Shown piece by piece: positions 1-12,700 of a DNA stretch of 64,000 bases. The translations under genes were made by a program, and so were the position numbers. Below the pieces are notes generated by a model, which saw only the letters and a list, made by a program, of their open reading frames with translations, was not told the DNA's origin and ran no database searches. Within the stretch, counting starts at the first letter, position 1. Every line of letters starts with the position of its first letter. Where the stretch lies: positions 4,960,001-5,024,000 of the forward strand of contig OY783209.1 in assembly GCA_963678705.1 (NCBI GenBank), read 5' to 3'. Origin of the DNA: Panorpa germanica (Eukaryota; Arthropoda; Insecta; Mecoptera; Panorpidae).

Positions 1-3000
1 TCCCGACTAGCAGCTGCCACAAGACACCATGGGCGTAAATCACGTGGGCTTAGAGAAAAACGTGGCCTAAGAAAACGTGGGGGTGCTAATAATTCTAACG
101 GTGGCAACACAGAAGGTGTTTTTGTACCACCAGATGGAGGTTATGGCTGGTTTGTCGTTTTTGGAGCTTTTTTTGTACAATTTTGGGTAGCTGGACTTGT
201 GAAATCATATGGTGTACTATTTGTGGAAATTATGGAAAATTTTCCACATTCTAGTGCTTCTGTGGCTTCTTGGATTCCTGCGATTTTGTCAGCTTTATGT
301 CTGGCATTGGGTAAGTTTTTTTTATTTTTGTTAAAATTCTTCCTGATTCTTTGTCATTGATTACGTCTCATGCACTTGCTATTTGGAAATTTATTATTTC
401 AATTATTGAAGTCCTAAGGGTACCTCCTCTTCAGTCTGCTGAAGGTAGATCCGTCTTCCATTAGGTTGCTCACTAATGTATTTGGATGGTTCACAACTCG
501 GTCTTTACATTTCACCGTTCGAGATTTAATTTCTTGTCTCACTGTAGGCATGACAAGATCGTGGTGCCGCCTTTCGTTTGTAATAAACTATGGTGCATCT
601 ATAAATTTAACATTTACCTAGCATTTAACATTATTTAACAAAAATGTCTTCCATATTTCTGTCTTTTCTTTGAAATCGGATGTTACATCTTTATCAGTGA
701 CTATACCGTACAAATGTTATAATTCCTTTATTTTAAAATTAAAATTAAATTCTACACAAAGCTCGTAATTTTATTATAAATAGAACTAAATTAATTCGTT
801 ACGTACAACAGCTCTATCAATGATACTTTCCCTTCCTCAAGATAAACGAATCCGTGTGTAATGGAAATCAAAGTTACGTGCTTGGGGTTGTGGGTGGGGT
901 TGAATTCGTTTCTATTCTAATTAGTTAGGTTTGAATGTGAAAGGCACGTTAAATTAATCAGATACTTCAAACAGTGATAATCAAAAGAATTTACTGTATT
1001 TGATATCAAAGTGTTAATATACATGCTACATATATTCAAGGTATATTGCATATTCTATGTATATGCTATTGTCAAGTAAATCATACAGTGTATGTCATAT
1101 GTATGTGCAAATGCAGTGGTATGTGCATATTTGAACATTGCTGCATTTCATGTATATGCAATACATATACAGAATAATATTTTCACATTATGAAGCATAA
1201 ATCAATATACATGGAATATCTAATGTTATATGGAATACTTGTGGTGCACCTCAGAATTTTACAAGTCCATGTTTTGGTTCGATTTAACGTTTGTCTCTTC
1301 CAAGGAAATAATTGTCTGTAACTGCTGCTGTTTATAAAAACAATAATTAATTCAAATAATTAAGGAAATATTATTAGCACGCAATTCAAGTCCACCATTA
1401 ATTATAAGACGATGCCATCTGTTAGCAAACTCGTAAAACTAACTCAGCGTCATCTATAAATAATAAAAGTAACTCATCCTTTAGGTTATATAATGTATTT
1501 TAGAAAATCAAAGTTTCTTATTTTGAACTACAGGTTCCTGGTACAGAAAGGTACCCCACTTTACCCCACCCAATCTCACCCCATTGTCCATTGTTCAACG
1601 TCTTTGTAGTTGATACAAGTTTTAAATAGACTTTTAAATTATTTAATGTAAATGAATTTTATAGAAATTAATTATATTTAAAAAAAATATATAAAAATAT
1701 GCTAAATGTAAAGTCGTAAAATGTTTCATTATTGTCTTTTGTCGTGCAAGTCGGAGATCGGACCAACCGAGACCGAGTGACTCACTTTGCCTTGTGGACT
1801 AATTTGTACTTTGTCGTGCAGTTAATGATACAAGATATTAATATCTTTTTTTATTGGCGAATAAATGCAAATATAAACTAAGGACATCGTCGAGCCTGGA
1901 GACAACTTTGATAATTTCGCGCAAAACATAAATCAATCATGAACACAGATAGACACAGATGTTAATAAATGTGTATTGGCGTGTCTATTTTATTAAATAT
2001 CTAAATGTTGACGGAGATAAAGCAATTAAAAATTTGCATTGTAGTTTTAGCGCTAGAAATAGTCGGCCATATTTTTATGACGTGAAATGCATTTTAACGT
2101 GAGTTATTGGTTGAGTAGGTCAGTGCTGTGGTAATGTTTTGTAGCTGTTGGTAGTCAAATAATCAAGTCAAGTCAAAGAATAATAAGTTTTTATTTTATT
2201 TAACCTTGCTAAGGTAGACATAATATTGGAATTTGATTGTTCATTGAAATAGCTGTAAATATTATTTGATATTTTGATATACAAACACATACATATAGCA
2301 GAGATTTATGAGCTGTAAGGTTGGTAGTTATGATGTCACAAGCAATTGGAATGTGCACTACGTTGAATTCTTTTAATAATTAGAGACAAAATGACTTTTT
2401 TAATTGTTTATATCTCTTAACATATAAGGAGTTATTAAAAAATAATTGAACATTTGATGTTCTAGTAACCCACTTTATCAATATATAGTACACTTTTATA
2501 GAAATTAAGACATAGGACACAAGCCCAATCCAATCCGCACAACATCGCTTGACGACATAGTAGATTATAATTCCGAATTAATGTTCATTTTATGGCGTGT
2601 GAATAATCATTGATAGGAAAATGAACGCTTCACTCGAGTGAACCGTTTGATTTGATATTAGTTTAACGCAATCTTTTATTTCGTTTTACGCGTTTGAAAC
2701 AACTGTAAAACTTTAAAGCCCACTCGAATTTCATTGACGTCAGATTATATAAAGGATAACGGATCATATGACGTCAATTGAAATTTACGTCAGACTGTCA
2801 TTGTCTGTGGTCCTGACATTATTTGCATAAATACTTGACAGGTCACCTATCAGTATTTTATCATTGTAGTTTTATTATTTACTTTACTTTTAGTGTTATA
2901 CTAGCAAAACGTTTAATGTACCTATAACATAAACACCATCATTTACTACACTTTTGTTTTCGTGGCGCTTTGATGCTTTAGAGTTACTCGAGTTGGTCGG

Positions 3001-3697
3001 TTATTTCAATTCACTGCGTGTTTCCGGCTCCCCCGCACTACCCCTCTTTGACATCACACTTCAATAGTGACGTACTTCCTTCCCACTGTTTATCTGGGGA
3101 TGCTAGTTCGAGGGAAACCTACTGACACAGTTCTGCTTCTGCTTCTGGTTCTGGTCTTGATAATATGTAATTATTGTTTGCTCCAATAACCTATTTGGTT
3201 TTATCCTGCTTGTAAATAGAAATTCGTAAAAAGATTTGCTGGATTTCTTTGTTATTATACACACATGCGTCAAAAAGGTGTTAAAATATAGTTGATAAAA
3301 TCTAGAAGAATTAATTAAATACAGCTACACACAGTTAGAGTCTTTGATAAATTTTGTAACACACATTATATGGCTTCACGTCTTGTCACACATCGTAGAT
3401 TCTCCTCAACCCCTATTATGAAGTCACTCTTTTGAAAAAAAAAATGCCTTTATATTATAGTTGAATTTTAGATGAAGTGTGACGCCACGAAATTTATGGC
3501 TCCTACTACATACACTTCCCTCTCTCCACTCCCCTTCATCATATATTGTCAAACTTTGTATAAAGCCCTATTCCCACTTACTGTTTTTAGTTTTCATTTA
3601 AGGTTTTAACGTTAAATGTAATTTTGAACTTATAAACTCATGCATTACTATCTTTATTTAATATAAAATATTGTATTAAATATAATTAATTTTATTT

Positions 3698-3780
<83 letters not shown>

Positions 3781-6700
3781 AAGCTGATAAGACTTACATT
3801 TTAGGTTAAAACTTTAAATTAACACTAAAACTCAGTGAGCAGAATAGGGCTTTAACGCAAATGTGTCACTATTCTTCTCTCACTCTCTCTCTTATTGCAA
3901 ACATTTTCTTGCCATTTTTTCAGTAGGATGTAGTCGCATCAGCACACTTTATCATCAGAGGAAGTTTCTATTTTAATGTTTATTTATACACCACTGTATG
4001 TATTTTATACGTCGTAATTGATAATATATTTCACGTCTGGATGTGAAAGCGATGTACTACGATCTATCCAGAGTTAGGTTCTTACGGCAATACATTTTAT
4101 ATAGAACTATTCACATGACGTTTTTACTGCAAAAAACGTACGCAGCTAAACACGTTATTTAAAATGTATGCGCCACTGTTTACTCGATAATATTTATACT
4201 GCAAAAATCGTGCAGTACTTGACCGTGAGAACCCAGCCTTACAGTCTTAGTGGGATACATGCATAATCATACATAACGTGGGCTGTCGGACGGACTGTCC
4301 TTTGTGTTTGCGACAGAAACGGTTAAAGGGGGGGAAACAGATACAGATATACAGTGATACTATAGAACATTGTCTGTTAATAAACATTAAAGTCGAAGGT
4401 TTATTTCAGAATAAAATGTACTAATACGAACCAACTCGAATACATCATACTCACAAAGTCGGTTGCAGTGTGGGACAGGCTTTAGAATGTTTAATATTAC
4501 TGTTAAGATTTTCACCCAAATTGTCTAATAATACATTGTGCGACATATGTATACCTACAAGCAGTTTTCTATGTCTTAAACTCAGACCACCATAATGAGC
4601 TTCTTCTTTCTTTAAGAAATTTACCAAGAAAAACTTTGTAATAGAAACTAGCATCATCTCCTTTTGTAAATCCTTATGTAGCAGAGAAAGTAGGTCAACG
4701 AATAAATGCATGGCATATAAATAGAAAAGTGTTCAACAAAATAAACAAAAAACTAAGAGAAAATTCTTGATATTATGTCTTTCATTTATTTTTGTAGTTT
4801 GGAATTAATGTTTTTAAAGTGATTCAATATTATTTATGATTTATTTTATGAAGATAGATGAAATTAATAATTTTCGAGCGGTCGTATATTTTCCTTCCTT
4901 ATTTTCTACGTTTTATACGATAAATACATTGCAATTGATGCGAGTCATGCGGACTTGTATACGCTATATGCAGATACTGAGCGTTCGTTGTGAAGAGTTA
5001 AAGTAGTTGCATACATTCCAGGCGTATAAATCTGATAATGTAACAATTTGGTGGGTTTTTTTAGTTTTAATTATTTAGTATAGTAACTAATGCCATCTTT
5101 ACTTATTTTAGGAACAATTTATGTTCGACATTTCATTTAGAAGATACTAAGAATTGGCGTTAAATGTGACAAAATAAATGTCACCTATCTGCACCAACAC
5201 CTAACAACGCTTATCAATTTTGTCAACGTATTTTCCTGTCATTCTTCATTTTACACAAGCTATTACAATTTTCTAGCGCGTGATTTTTTCCTCACACTTC
5301 ATTTAATTTAGTATTCCAGTAAACCTTCATAAAACCTCATTTTTATTATCTTACAAAGAACGAGAACACGCAGTTATAATATTTTATCGTTGGGAGCGAA
5401 TCGCTGGAGCCTGGAGGAGATTTGTAAGGAGCAAATTGGATTATATATCAATATTTTATTGAAATACCAAGGGTCTGTTCCCCAATTATCGTCTTTTTAT
5501 TGAAGCAAAAAATTTGCAATAAAATCCAATAAAGCTATTTAATTTTAGATGGAATCAATTTAGTTTATATTTTATTCTTTTTATTTAGTATAAGTAACAA
5601 TATAAAATTAGAACTTCTCACACCATTGTCATCCTCTCAACTTGAAAAGTGTTCTCCAACCCGCCTAGTTCTTCTACTGTTTTTTAATAAAAGTTTTCTT
5701 TTTTAATTTCAGCGCCCCTCTCCAGCGCCCTCTGCCAGAAATTTAGTTGCAGGACTGTGGTATTTGTTGGCGGTATTTTTTGCGCACTGGGTCTGACGCT
5801 CAGCTATTTTGCAACAAATTTGATTCATTTGTTCTTTACTTTTGGAGTGTTGACAGGTAAGAACCTTTTTCATTAATTGAACTCGATTGTAAACTACTTT
5901 CTTATTGTCGGATCTTTTAAAATATTTTTTGATCTTTTATTTTATAACTATCTAAATGTTGACAGAGATATAGCTATTTAAATTTAGAGTTTCTGTTAGA
6001 AAGTTGACCCTTTATACATAAGTTAACTTTGTGAATTATTATAAGTATATTCAAACCATTTTTTTTTTCATTTAAAAATTTAATTAAACATCGAATAAGT
6101 TAATTGCATTCAAATCATACAAACATAACAGAAATCGTTTTTCGTTTTTCGGTATAAAGTAGTATATCTTATACTTTATAAATTTAACACTTTAAAAACA
6201 ACGCAGTGCTTCTCTATAATCGAATTAAATATTTATATTTCATATTTTATAATTCAACGGTGTTAATTAAGTTGCATACTATCTTGGCGCAAAAAGATTA
6301 ATGAAATTTACTTTTTAGTATATCTCGTTAAAAATCAATGTAATAAAAAAGATAATTATTTTCCAAGATTCGCTACGCTATAAATTGATAAACTGTTTAA
6401 TTATATTTGAAATATCTACGCTTTTCTGCCTTTTATTGATCTTTTTTAAAATTCATGGACATTTTTTTTCTAAATTTTTTTTTACTTTTTCTTGATATTT
6501 TTTGATGCAGTTATCTTCGTAATATTATAAAATAAAGAACTGCGTCATTACATTTATGCGACCTTTTTTAAATTCATGGACTTTTTTTCCTAAAAATTTT
6601 TTTACGTTTCTTTGATATTTTTTGATGCAGTTATGTTCGTTATGTTATAAAATAAAGAACTGCGTCATTACATTTTAAATATCTACGATTTTGTGGCATT

Positions 6701-9700
6701 TATGCGACCTTTTATAAATTCATGGACTTTTTTTTCTAAAAAAAAATTTACGTTTCTTTGTTATTTTTTGATGCAGTTATGTTCGTTATGTTATAAAATA
6801 AAGAACTGCGTCATTACATTTTAAATATCTACGATTTTGTGGCATTTATGCGACCTTTTATAAATTCATGGACTTTTTTTTCTAAAAAATAATTTACGTT
6901 TCTTTGATATTTTTTGATGCAGTTATGTTCGTTATGTTATAAAATAAAAAACTGCGTCATTACATTTTAAATATCTACGATTTTGTGGCATTTATGCGAC
7001 CTTTTATAAATTCATGGACTTTTTTTTCTAATAAAAAATTTACGTTTCTTTGATATTTTTGATGCAGTTATGTTCGTTATGTTATAAAATAAAGAACTGC
7101 GTCATTACATTTTAAATATCTACGATTTTGTGGCATTTATGCGACCTTTTATAAATTCATGGACTTTTTTTTCTAAAAAAAATTTACGTTTCTTTGATAT
7201 TTTTTGATGCAGTTATGTTCGCTATGCTCTAAAATAAAAAACTGCATCATTAGATTTTAAATACCTACGCGATTTTGGCTATTAAGCGAATCTTTTTATT
7301 TTCATGGACTTTTTCTTCAAAAAGAAAAAAAATCATTTTCTTCAATTTTTTTGATGCAGTTATGTTCGTAATGTTTTAAATTAAAGAACTGCTTCATTAG
7401 ATTTTAAATATCTACGCAGAAACTCAAAAAATTGCATTGCTCTTAAAATCATAAAAGTGAACCTTTTCATCATTTTTAACAAGATTATAGCCTTCTTTCA
7501 TTGCATACTCCGATAGAGAGATTTCATATATTGATATATCATAACCTAAAATACTTATTTAAAAATGAATTATAAATTTGAAATCAGCATTTAAAATTAA
7601 GTTAAAATCTGTTATAAAATAACATATATTTTTCTTAAATTTTCATAAAAATTGTTCGACTCTTTATGCCAATATCTCGTAAACCAAAAGACTTATCTAA
7701 AAACTAATTACAAATTTGAAATCAGCATTCAAAATTATATAAGAAACTGTTATAAAAACAACATATTTTCTTCTTCAGTTTTTCAATGAAAGAAGACTAT
7801 AATCTTGTTAAAAATGATGAAAAGGTTCACTTTTATGATTTTAAGAGCAATGCAATTATTTGAGTTCCTGCGTAGATATTTAAAATCTAATAAAACAGTT
7901 TTTTATTTTAAAGCCTAGCGAACATAACTGCATCAAAAAATTTCAAGAAATCCAAAAAAAAAATTTAGAAGAAAAAGTCCATGAATTTAAAAAAAGTCGC
8001 ATAAAAGCCAGAATCGCGTGGATATTTAAAATGTAAAGAAGCAGTTTTTTATTTTAAAGCCTAGTGAGCATAACTGCATCAAAAAAATTTAAGAAATCAA
8101 AAAAAAAATTTTAGAAAAAAAAAGTCCATGAATTTAAAAAAGGTCGCATAAAAGCCAGAATCGCGTAGATATTTAAAATGTAATGAAGCAGTTATTTACT
8201 TTAAAGCATAGCAAACATAACTGCATCAAAAAATTTCAAGAAATCCAAAAAAAATTTTAGAGAAAAAAATGTCCATGAATTTTAAAAATGTCGCACAAAA
8301 GCCAGAACCGCGTGGATATTTAAAATGTAATGAAGCAGTTATTTACTTTAAAGCCTAGTGAACATAACTGCATCAAAAAATTTCAAGAAATCCAAAAAAA
8401 ATTTTAGAAAAGAAATGTCCATGAATTTTAAAAAGGTCGCATAAAAGCCAGAATCGCGTAGATATTTAAAATGTAATGAAGCAGTTATTTACTTTAAAGC
8501 CTAGCAAACATAACTGCATCAAAAAATTTCAAGAAATCCAAAAAAAAATTTAGAAAAAAAAAGTCCATGAATTTAAAAAAGGTCGCATAAAAGCCAGAAT
8601 CGCGTAGATATTTAAAATGTAATGAAGCAGTTATTTACTTTAAAGCCTAGTGAACATAACTGCATCAAAAAATTTCAAGAAATCCAAAAAAAATTTTAGA
8701 AAAAAAATGCCCATGAATTTAAAAAAGGTCGCATAAAAGCCAGAATCGCGTAGATACTAAAAATGTAATGAAGCAGTTATTTACTTTAAAGCCTAGTGAA
8801 CATAACTGCATCAAAAAATTTCAAGAAATCCAAAAAAAATTTTAGAAAAAAATGTCCATGAATTTTAAAAAAGTTGAATAAAAGCCAGATAAGCGTAGAT
8901 ATTTAAAATGTAATTAAACAGTTTATCAGTTTAACGTATAGCGCACATAACCCCATCAAAAAATTTCAAAAATATACAAGTTAAACTTTTATAAAAAAAG
9001 TCCATGAATGTCGAATGTCATGAAAAAAGGTCCATGACTTCGAGGTCGAGCGGCTGACAATGCTTGCCTAAGCAGAAAAACTTTATTAGCATTTAGAAAA
9101 TAAAACCGAATTAAGCTGCGTAAATGCACAATAAACTTTCTCGTAAATCAAGTTAGCTGTTAAACGCGTTTTCAAGATTACGTATTCGAGATATTAAAGG
9201 AGCAACAACCGCTGCGTCTGGAGAAGCATCATAAAGCGTATAGGAGACTGGATATTCCAGTCGATGACCTCACTAAACTTTGGCTGTGGTTCAACATGAG
9301 CCAAAAAGCGAATCGTAGATAATGTAATGCAGAGGATGAAATAGATGAGGTGGTAGCGCTAGATTACTAGAAAAGTGGCGTTATAAATATTGCTGGGATA
9401 AGGGGTGTGTCTCGTATGGAATATTTTAGATTCCATAAGTTAAATATATGGATAACTAATTAACAAAGTCTGACAAGGTAAATCTGATCTGACCGGTGTC
9501 TCCCGACTCCGTAGCCTCGGTCCTCTAAAATGTGGCATAAACATAATTAAATGTTCAATCATTGTCTTGCATTTCATTTAACAACATTACAGACTTGTGT
9601 CCTCATTTTTTCGTGGTCGTTTTTTCAATTGTTGATTGAAATTGATGTTAATAAATGTGTATTGGCGTGTCTATTTTATTAAATATGTAAATGTTGACGG

Positions 9701-12700
9701 AGATATAGCAATTAAAAGTTTGAATTGTAGTTTTAGCGCTAGAAATGATCGGCCATATTTGTATGACGTGATATGCATTTTAACGTCAGTTATTTATTGA
9801 GTAGGTCAGTGCTGTGGTAATGTTCTGTAGCTGTTGGTAGTCAAATAATAAAGTCAAATCAAAGAATAATAGGTTTTTATTTTATTTAACCCTGCTAAGG
9901 CAGACATAATATTGAAATTTTATTGTTGCTTGAAATAGCTGTAAATAATATTTGATATATAAATACATATAGCAGAGATTTATGAGCTGTAAGGTTGGCA
10001 GTGGTTGTGATGTCACATGCACTTGGAATGTGTACAACGTTGAATCCCTTTAATAATTAAAGAGACAAAATGACTTTTTTAATTGTTAATATCTTTTAAC
10101 ATATAAGGAATTATTAACAAATAATTGAACATTTGAGATTCTAGTAACCAACTTTATCAATATATAGTACACTTTTATAGAAATTAAGACATAGGACACA
10201 AGCCCAATGTTTGTTATTATTCCACAATCTCACGTATTACAGCGCTCTCAGTTTACGCGCGACACATGTCCCCCTGTTGCTTGCGTCGAGTACTCACTGC
10301 TGCGTCTGTGACTTCGTGCTAACCCTCGTGGAATGGGGTCAATGACACGTGTATATTCTGTCCTCAGTCTTCACTGCAATGCGGTCATTTCAAACCGATA
10401 GTTAGCTGGGGTGTACTGTGTAGCGTTTGGTCCACCCCAACTGCACCAGGTGTACTACATACGCCAGTAGTACTGCATTCTCTAAATATATAATTGCAAA
10501 ATATTGCACATTACTTTATTTTGTATAATTTATTAACAAAATAAAATTGTAACAGGAGATGATTGTTAAATAAATAATTTCAATTTGTTGATAAAATAGC
10601 TCTACGTTGGTGAAGAAAAACTATATTTATGATTTTAAATAGGACAGTCCTTTGCTCTATATGGGGGTAGTTTAAGGTCAAAACGATAAAAAAGAAGTAT
10701 ATTTTCGATAATGTTTTTTGACGACACAGTTATTATATAACTATTTCTATAATTACTACATGATAAAATAACATTTGAAGAATACTTTGTGAAATTTTCA
10801 TAAATAAACATCAAGAAATAAGGCATTGACAGCGAATCTCCGCAAACGTCACAAAAAAAAGTATCATTGTGGTGCCACTCATAACTCATTACTGGATTAT
10901 CTGAAATCGAAAAACCAAAATGATTTCATTAGTTGAAAAGTTTCTGAAGGTAACGCTGTCGAGTTTTTTTTCATTTATTAATTTTTCAATTTTTTACAGC
11001 ACTTAAAAGCCAAAATACCGATTTTTCATAAAAAAATTCAGAATCTTTCATATTTTAAAATACAGTAAAATTTAAAAAAAAACTCGACAGCGTTACTTCG
11101 GCATTTATGTAAAGAAAGACTGTGCAAAATTTCAAAAGAATCGATCCAGTAGATTTTGAGCTAAAGAGGGCACCAACTCTGAAAAAGCTATGTGTGAGAA
11201 ACCGCATTTAAAAGTTTCAAAGTAACACGAAAGCAGACCAGAGAGGTAAAGACTTAAAACTCTATATCTCCGACAGTTTTACTCCAATTGACTTCAAATT
11301 TTTACACAATAAACCTAATATGTTGTACAATAATATAGATAAATAAAAAAAAGTTGAAACCTTACCCCCGCCTTAAACGAGTGAAATCAAATTGAATTCT
11401 TTTACGACAAAGTGAAGTTGTGATGGCAAAGTGACTCCAAAATGTTTACTGGGGAGGATATCAGATGACTAATAGTTTTAATCAGTCGAGTTTGATTTGT
11501 TTTAGGAATTGGGGGTGGACTATCTACAACACCAGGGATCGTCAGCGTGTCCCGTTATTTTGACAGGCACCGCGCTTTAGCCAACGGCATCTGCGTATCC
11601 GGGACAGCTGCTGGTAGCTTCGTTTTCCCAATGCTAATTGAACGACTCGTTGCGGAATACGGGTTTCATGGGACCATCTTAATCTTAGGTAAAAAGGAAT
11701 GACATATTAATAATTATCATTTCGTTAAGCGAAAGTAATATTTAAAAATAAAACGTTAAAAAAAAACTATACCATAAGCGCTATTTTTATTAGTAACATT
11801 AATTATTTAATAATTTATTTAATTGACCAGGGGGATGCATGCTTCATGTTTGCGTCAGTGCAACTCTCTATCGTCCTGTTAATTTTAATCAACAAGAAAC
11901 CGAGAGCGAACAAACAGCTGCAACAACAACCAGTTCATTATTACTGCAGCAAACCACCAACGAGAACAGCAGTTGTATTAATCTATCAGGCAACACTAAT
12001 AGCACTTACATCAACTCAACCGAAGTGGAGCAACGTCCTCTGGATTGTCTACACAACAACAGACAATTGGAATATTTGTTTATGACAACAGAACCAATTG
12101 GAAATCAATGCCAAAACATTGACACGAAAACAAGAAACAATTTAATAAATGAATTATTCCATCAAACGCCTGTTATCATAGATAAGAATATCTCAGACAG
12201 CGAAGAAGAGAAAGATGTTATAGGGGAAACGATATTCATGAAGCCGATTCGTTCAATTCGAAGCAGTTCGATATTACACAGCGTGGAAGACTTAAGTACA
12301 GATTCAACATGCGTCTACAAGAATCGACAAAGGCATCCACTATCCAGAAGTATGTTCCTACCAAAAACGGCGCCTCCACAATTAACAGAAACAATTGAAA
12401 AATCATTGGAGCCGAGGAAAAAAACATTTTACGATCGAATCACAAGATATTTGGATGTATCTTTGTTGAAAGATTACGATTTTATTTTGATGTGTTTGTC
12501 AGTTACTTTAATGTCCACCGGAAGTCCATATATGTTGTATTATTTACCAGCCTACGTCATTTCCGATGGCTACAGTAAATCGGAAGCTGGTTACTTGGTT
12601 GCTATATCCGCTGCTCTTGATTTATTTGGACGATTGGGACTTGGCTGGCTTTCAGATTTACAATTGTTTGATCGCAGAAAAGCGTATGTCAGCAGGTAAG

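Larger units (their letters stand above)
311..5712 (+). other. MCT gene 1, first visible intron
   Basis: Intron of 5.4 kb with donor GTAAGT and acceptor TTTCAG. It holds one copy of the ~600-bp dispersed repeat, a CRE-motif cluster near 2.74 kb, two inverted-repeat elements (3.56 and 4.07 kb) and a long TA microsatellite. A minus-strand open stretch of 86 codons at 4451-4711 resembles no family I know. No host exon was recognised inside. Confidence 0.7.
5857..11505 (+). other. MCT gene 1, second visible intron
   Basis: Intron of 5.6 kb, almost entirely repeat-derived. In order it holds a 25-bp scrap of family A near 5947, the foldback element, a broken coding-like stretch at 9.16-9.48 kb, family A copy 2, a non-repeat stretch at 10.2-10.65 kb and a TTAA-flanked MITE. 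No host exon was recognised. Confidence 0.7.

Noticed and set aside
4451-4711. Minus-strand frame of 86 codons
   Set aside because: Somewhat protein-like but no motif recognised and no splice partner; left unannotated apart from mention in the intron entry.
6368-9040. CRISPR-like regular repeat spacing
   Set aside because: Units are 146 bp, contiguous and inverted between arms in an animal genome; it is a foldback or satellite structure.
10635-10889. Minus-strand frame beginning MSYEWHHND, similar to 38950-39180
   Set aside because: Both lie inside copies of the same TTAA-flanked MITE; the similarity is element homology and there is no known domain.
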